A DNA stretch of 6,137 bases from Flavobacterium sp. GTDB taxonomy: Bacteria > Bacteroidota > Bacteroidia > Flavobacteriales > Flavobacteriaceae. The stretch lies in assembly GCA_027483785.1 (NCBI GenBank), contig JAIXTU010000059.1, positions 1-6,137 of the forward strand, written 5' to 3'. Below the pieces are notes generated by a model. It did no database searches and was not told the origin of the DNA. It saw only the letters and a program-made list of their open reading frames with translations. Each line of letters starts with the position of its first letter. The first letter of the stretch is position 1. The position numbers were made by a program, and so were the translations under genes. Shown here piece by piece: positions 6,133 through 6,137 of this stretch.

Positions 6133-6137
6133 CTCCA

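Noticed and set aside
5451..6137. CRISPR array
   Set aside because: The repeats are short, of several different kinds and irregularly spaced, with no uniform spacers and no cas genes.

Overview
The window looks like a chromosomal segment of a Bacteroidota bacterium, most likely a flavobacterium. Base composition is moderate. The genes lack GGAGG-type ribosome binding sites and start in A-rich DNA. The non-coding right end carries hairpin repeats and a transposase remnant of kinds I associate with Flavobacteriia. No species can be named from the sequence alone.

Layout, left to right. (1) Positions 1-581 hold the 3' part of queA, a tRNA queuosine-synthesis gene cut by the window edge, closed by a strong intrinsic terminator at 603-635. 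(2) A short leader (636-779) contains a 16-bp palindrome. (3) Three tightly packed + strand genes follow with gaps of 6 and 3 bp, almost certainly one operon: kynU (kynureninase, best start at 780, not 636), an arginase/agmatinase-family metallohydrolase, and a membrane-anchored or exported penicillin-acylase-type Ntn hydrolase. Each keeps its key catalytic residues. (4) From 5451 to the right edge (about 690 bp) there is no intact gene. This stretch is packed with mobile or repetitive remnants: two REP-like GCGCGAT/ATCGCGC hairpins, a 43-codon remnant of a REP-associated tyrosine transposase (RAYT), a long structured element (about 5713-5842), an 18-nt repeat present twice, further inverted repeats, and decayed short tandem repeats.

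How the parts work together. queA is an independent unit. KynU cleaves kynurenine-type intermediates of tryptophan breakdown. The arginase-family enzyme should act on a guanidino, formimino or similar C-N substrate in the cytoplasm. The acylase should cleave an amide outside the cytoplasmic membrane. Co-transcription of these three is clear from spacing, but the shared pathway is not evident. I see no strong case for a new defence or mobile system. The most interesting signals are the unexplained operon and the dense repeat area, whose first REP-like unit begins with a GTAG that supplies the stop codon of the acylase gene.
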